Positions 5,073 to 6,316 of a stretch of 6,316 bases of DNA are shown here, in pieces (within the stretch, counting starts at the first letter, position 1; the number at the start of each line of letters is the position of its first letter). Made by a program: the position numbers and the translations under genes. The notes beneath the pieces are model-generated. The model searched no databases and was not told where the DNA came from. It was given only the letters and a program-made list of their open reading frames with translations. Origin of the DNA: Dehalococcoidia bacterium. GTDB taxonomy: Bacteria; Chloroflexota; Dehalococcoidia; GIF9; AB-539-J10. The stretch is taken from positions 1 to 6,316 of the forward strand of contig DAOUSX010000066.1 in NCBI GenBank assembly GCA_030627025.1, read 5' to 3'.

Positions 5073-6316
5073 ATGGCAGTTAAACTAATCATTGTTGAAT
5101 CCCCCGCCAAGGCAAGAACGCTCAACAGGATACTGGGGCGCGGCTACACGGTCAAAGCATCAGTGGGACATGTTCGCGACCTACCTAAGTCAAGCCTGGG
5201 TGTGGATATTGAGAAGGACTTTGCTCCGGAATATGTCATTCTACAGGGAAAAAGAAAAATAATCCGCGAAATCAGGAATACCGCTAATAAAGCTAGCTCG
5301 ATATATTTAGCTACTGATCCTGACCGTGAAGGGGAGGCGATCTCCTGGCATTTGATTAAGGCATCCAAGCTGGATGGAAACGATACCCCTATCCACCGTG
5401 TTGTGTTTCACGAAGTAACCGAAGAGGCAATCCGGGCGGCATTCAAGAAACCCCGCGCTATTGATATGAACCTCGTTAACGCCCAGCAAGCAAGACGCAT
5501 TCTGGATAGGCTTGTTGGCTATAAATTAAGCCCGCTGCTGTGGAGAAAAATACAACGGGGACTATCCGCCGGCAGAGTCCAATCTGTAGTAGTCAGGATG
5601 ATCGTTGATAGAGAACAGGAAATTGAGAATTTTACGCCTGAAGAGTACTGGAGCATTGAAGTTGAATTAGCTCCTCAAGAGCAGCAAACAAGCTTCAAAG
5701 CCGAGGTCGTAGCTTTCCGCGATGGCACAAAACTGAACATCTATAATGAAAAGCAAGCCAAAGAAATTGTTGCCCGCTTGGAAAAGTCTAAATACCACGT
5801 TAGTAGCGTTCAAAGAAAACAGGTGCCTCGCCAGCCAGCTGCACCTTTTATAACCAGTACTCTACAGCAAGAAGCCTGGAGAAAGCTACACTTCACTGCT
5901 AAACATACCATGGTTGTTGCTCAGCAGCTTTATGAGGGTTTACCGCTTGGTGAAGAAGGCTCGGTGGGACTCATTACTTATATGCGCACCGACTCCACTC
6001 ACATTGCTCCCTCCGCCCTCGCTGAGGCAAGAAGCTTCATCAACAAGAAATATGGAAAGCCTTTCCTTCCTTCGAAAGCACGCACTTTCGCTAAAAAGAC
6101 AAAATGGGCCCAAGAAGCACATGAGGCAATCCGACCTACCAAAGTTGTACGGGAGCCAGAGAAAGTCAAGTCGTTCCTTAATTCCGCCCAGGCCAGGCTT
6201 TATGAACTAATCTGGAAACGCTTTGTAGCCAGCCAGATGGCACCTGCTCTATACGACACCACGACCATGGAAATAGAGGCGACTGTGTCAAAGAGCAAGG
6301 ATGGTTACCTGCTTAA
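5073..6316 (+). CDS. topA: DNA topoisomerase I (type IA), 3' end beyond the window
   Basis: An unbroken frame of 414 codons runs from ATG 5073 off the right edge, roughly half of a usual TopA. The enzyme relaxes negative supercoils through a transient 5'-phosphotyrosine bond. The TOPRIM domain opens with VESPAKA (Glu9) and has the metal-binding DPDREGE (Asp82, Asp84, Glu86). QRGLSAGRVQS (with SAGRVQS at 165-171) follows. The catalytic tyrosine is Tyr303 in GLITYMRTDST, and QEAHEAIRPT (347-356) is the conserved active-site histidine segment. All motifs of the catalytic core are intact. The C-terminal DNA-binding part, often zinc ribbons, lies outside the window. Only three bases separate it from dprA and no clear ribosome site is visible, so translation may be coupled to dprA. 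The dprA-topA order is common in bacteria. Confidence 0.97.
   Translation, partial: MAVKLIIVESPAKARTLNRILGRGYTVKASVGHVRDLPKSSLGVDIEKDFAPEYVILQGKRKIIREIRNTANKASSIYLATDPDREGEAISWHLIKASKLDGNDTPIHRVVFHEVTEEAIRAAFKKPRAIDMNLVNAQQARRILDRLVGYKLSPLLWRKIQRGLSAGRVQSVVVRMIVDREQEIENFTPEEYWSIEVELAPQEQQTSFKAEVVAFRDGTKLNIYNEKQAKEIVARLEKSKYHVSSVQRKQVPRQPAAPFITSTLQQEAWRKLHFTAKHTMVVAQQLYEGLPLGEEGSVGLITYMRTDSTHIAPSALAEARSFINKKYGKPFLPSKARTFAKKTKWAQEAHEAIRPTKVVREPEKVKSFLNSAQARLYELIWKRFVASQMAPALYDTTTMEIEATVSKSKDGYLL

Noticed and set aside
5914..6210. 98-codon + strand open frame inside topA
   Set aside because: It lies in another frame of topA, whose catalytic motifs (YMRTDST, EAHEAIRPT) are encoded in the main frame over the same bases.
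1..6316. CRISPR array, insertion sequence or tandem repeat array
   Set aside because: No regularly spaced direct repeats, transposase motifs or terminal inverted repeats were seen; coding genes fill nearly all of the window.

Overview
The window reads as a bacterial chromosomal segment with every supported gene on the + strand: a tRNA-Ser at the left edge, an AT-rich gene for a nuclease-like protein of unknown role, then a compact train of five genes: a DUF71/COG2102 PP-loop ATPase, an aspartate/glutamate-type racemase, a patatin-like phospholipase, dprA and topA. The last is cut by the right edge. Bacterial identity follows from DprA, bacterial-type topoisomerase I, Shine-Dalgarno sites and tRNA style (no encoded CCA). 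By general resemblance of the proteins and the patatin-dprA-topA order I suspect a Chloroflexota (Dehalococcoidia-like) genome, but this is an impression that sequence reading alone cannot prove.

Left part (1-1449). The tRNA-Ser(GGA) lacks only its first base. After 149 bases without a convincing gene comes a 404-residue protein with an E...D...QxK constellation typical of PD-(D/E)XK nucleases, followed by a long C-terminal part I do not recognise. It looks more AT-rich than the right-hand genes and sits beside a tRNA gene, so it could be an accessory acquisition. No integrase, transposase or att-type repeat is visible to confirm that.

Right part (1504-6316). The genes are separated by 21, 45, 32 and 3 bases with no terminator-like hairpin between them, so co-transcription is plausible. 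The DUF71 protein carries the ENGEFH-type motif associated with the bacterial subgroup proposed to act in B12 salvage rather than in diphthamide synthesis. The racemase has the Thr/Cys active-site pair of YgeA-type enzymes instead of the usual Cys/Cys pair. DprA (RecA loading on single-stranded DNA) and TopA (relaxation of negative supercoils) form a neighbourhood common in many bacteria.

Overall this is mostly ordinary housekeeping sequence. The one candidate for something poorly described is the 235-1449 nuclease-like gene; I see no multi-gene novel system around it.
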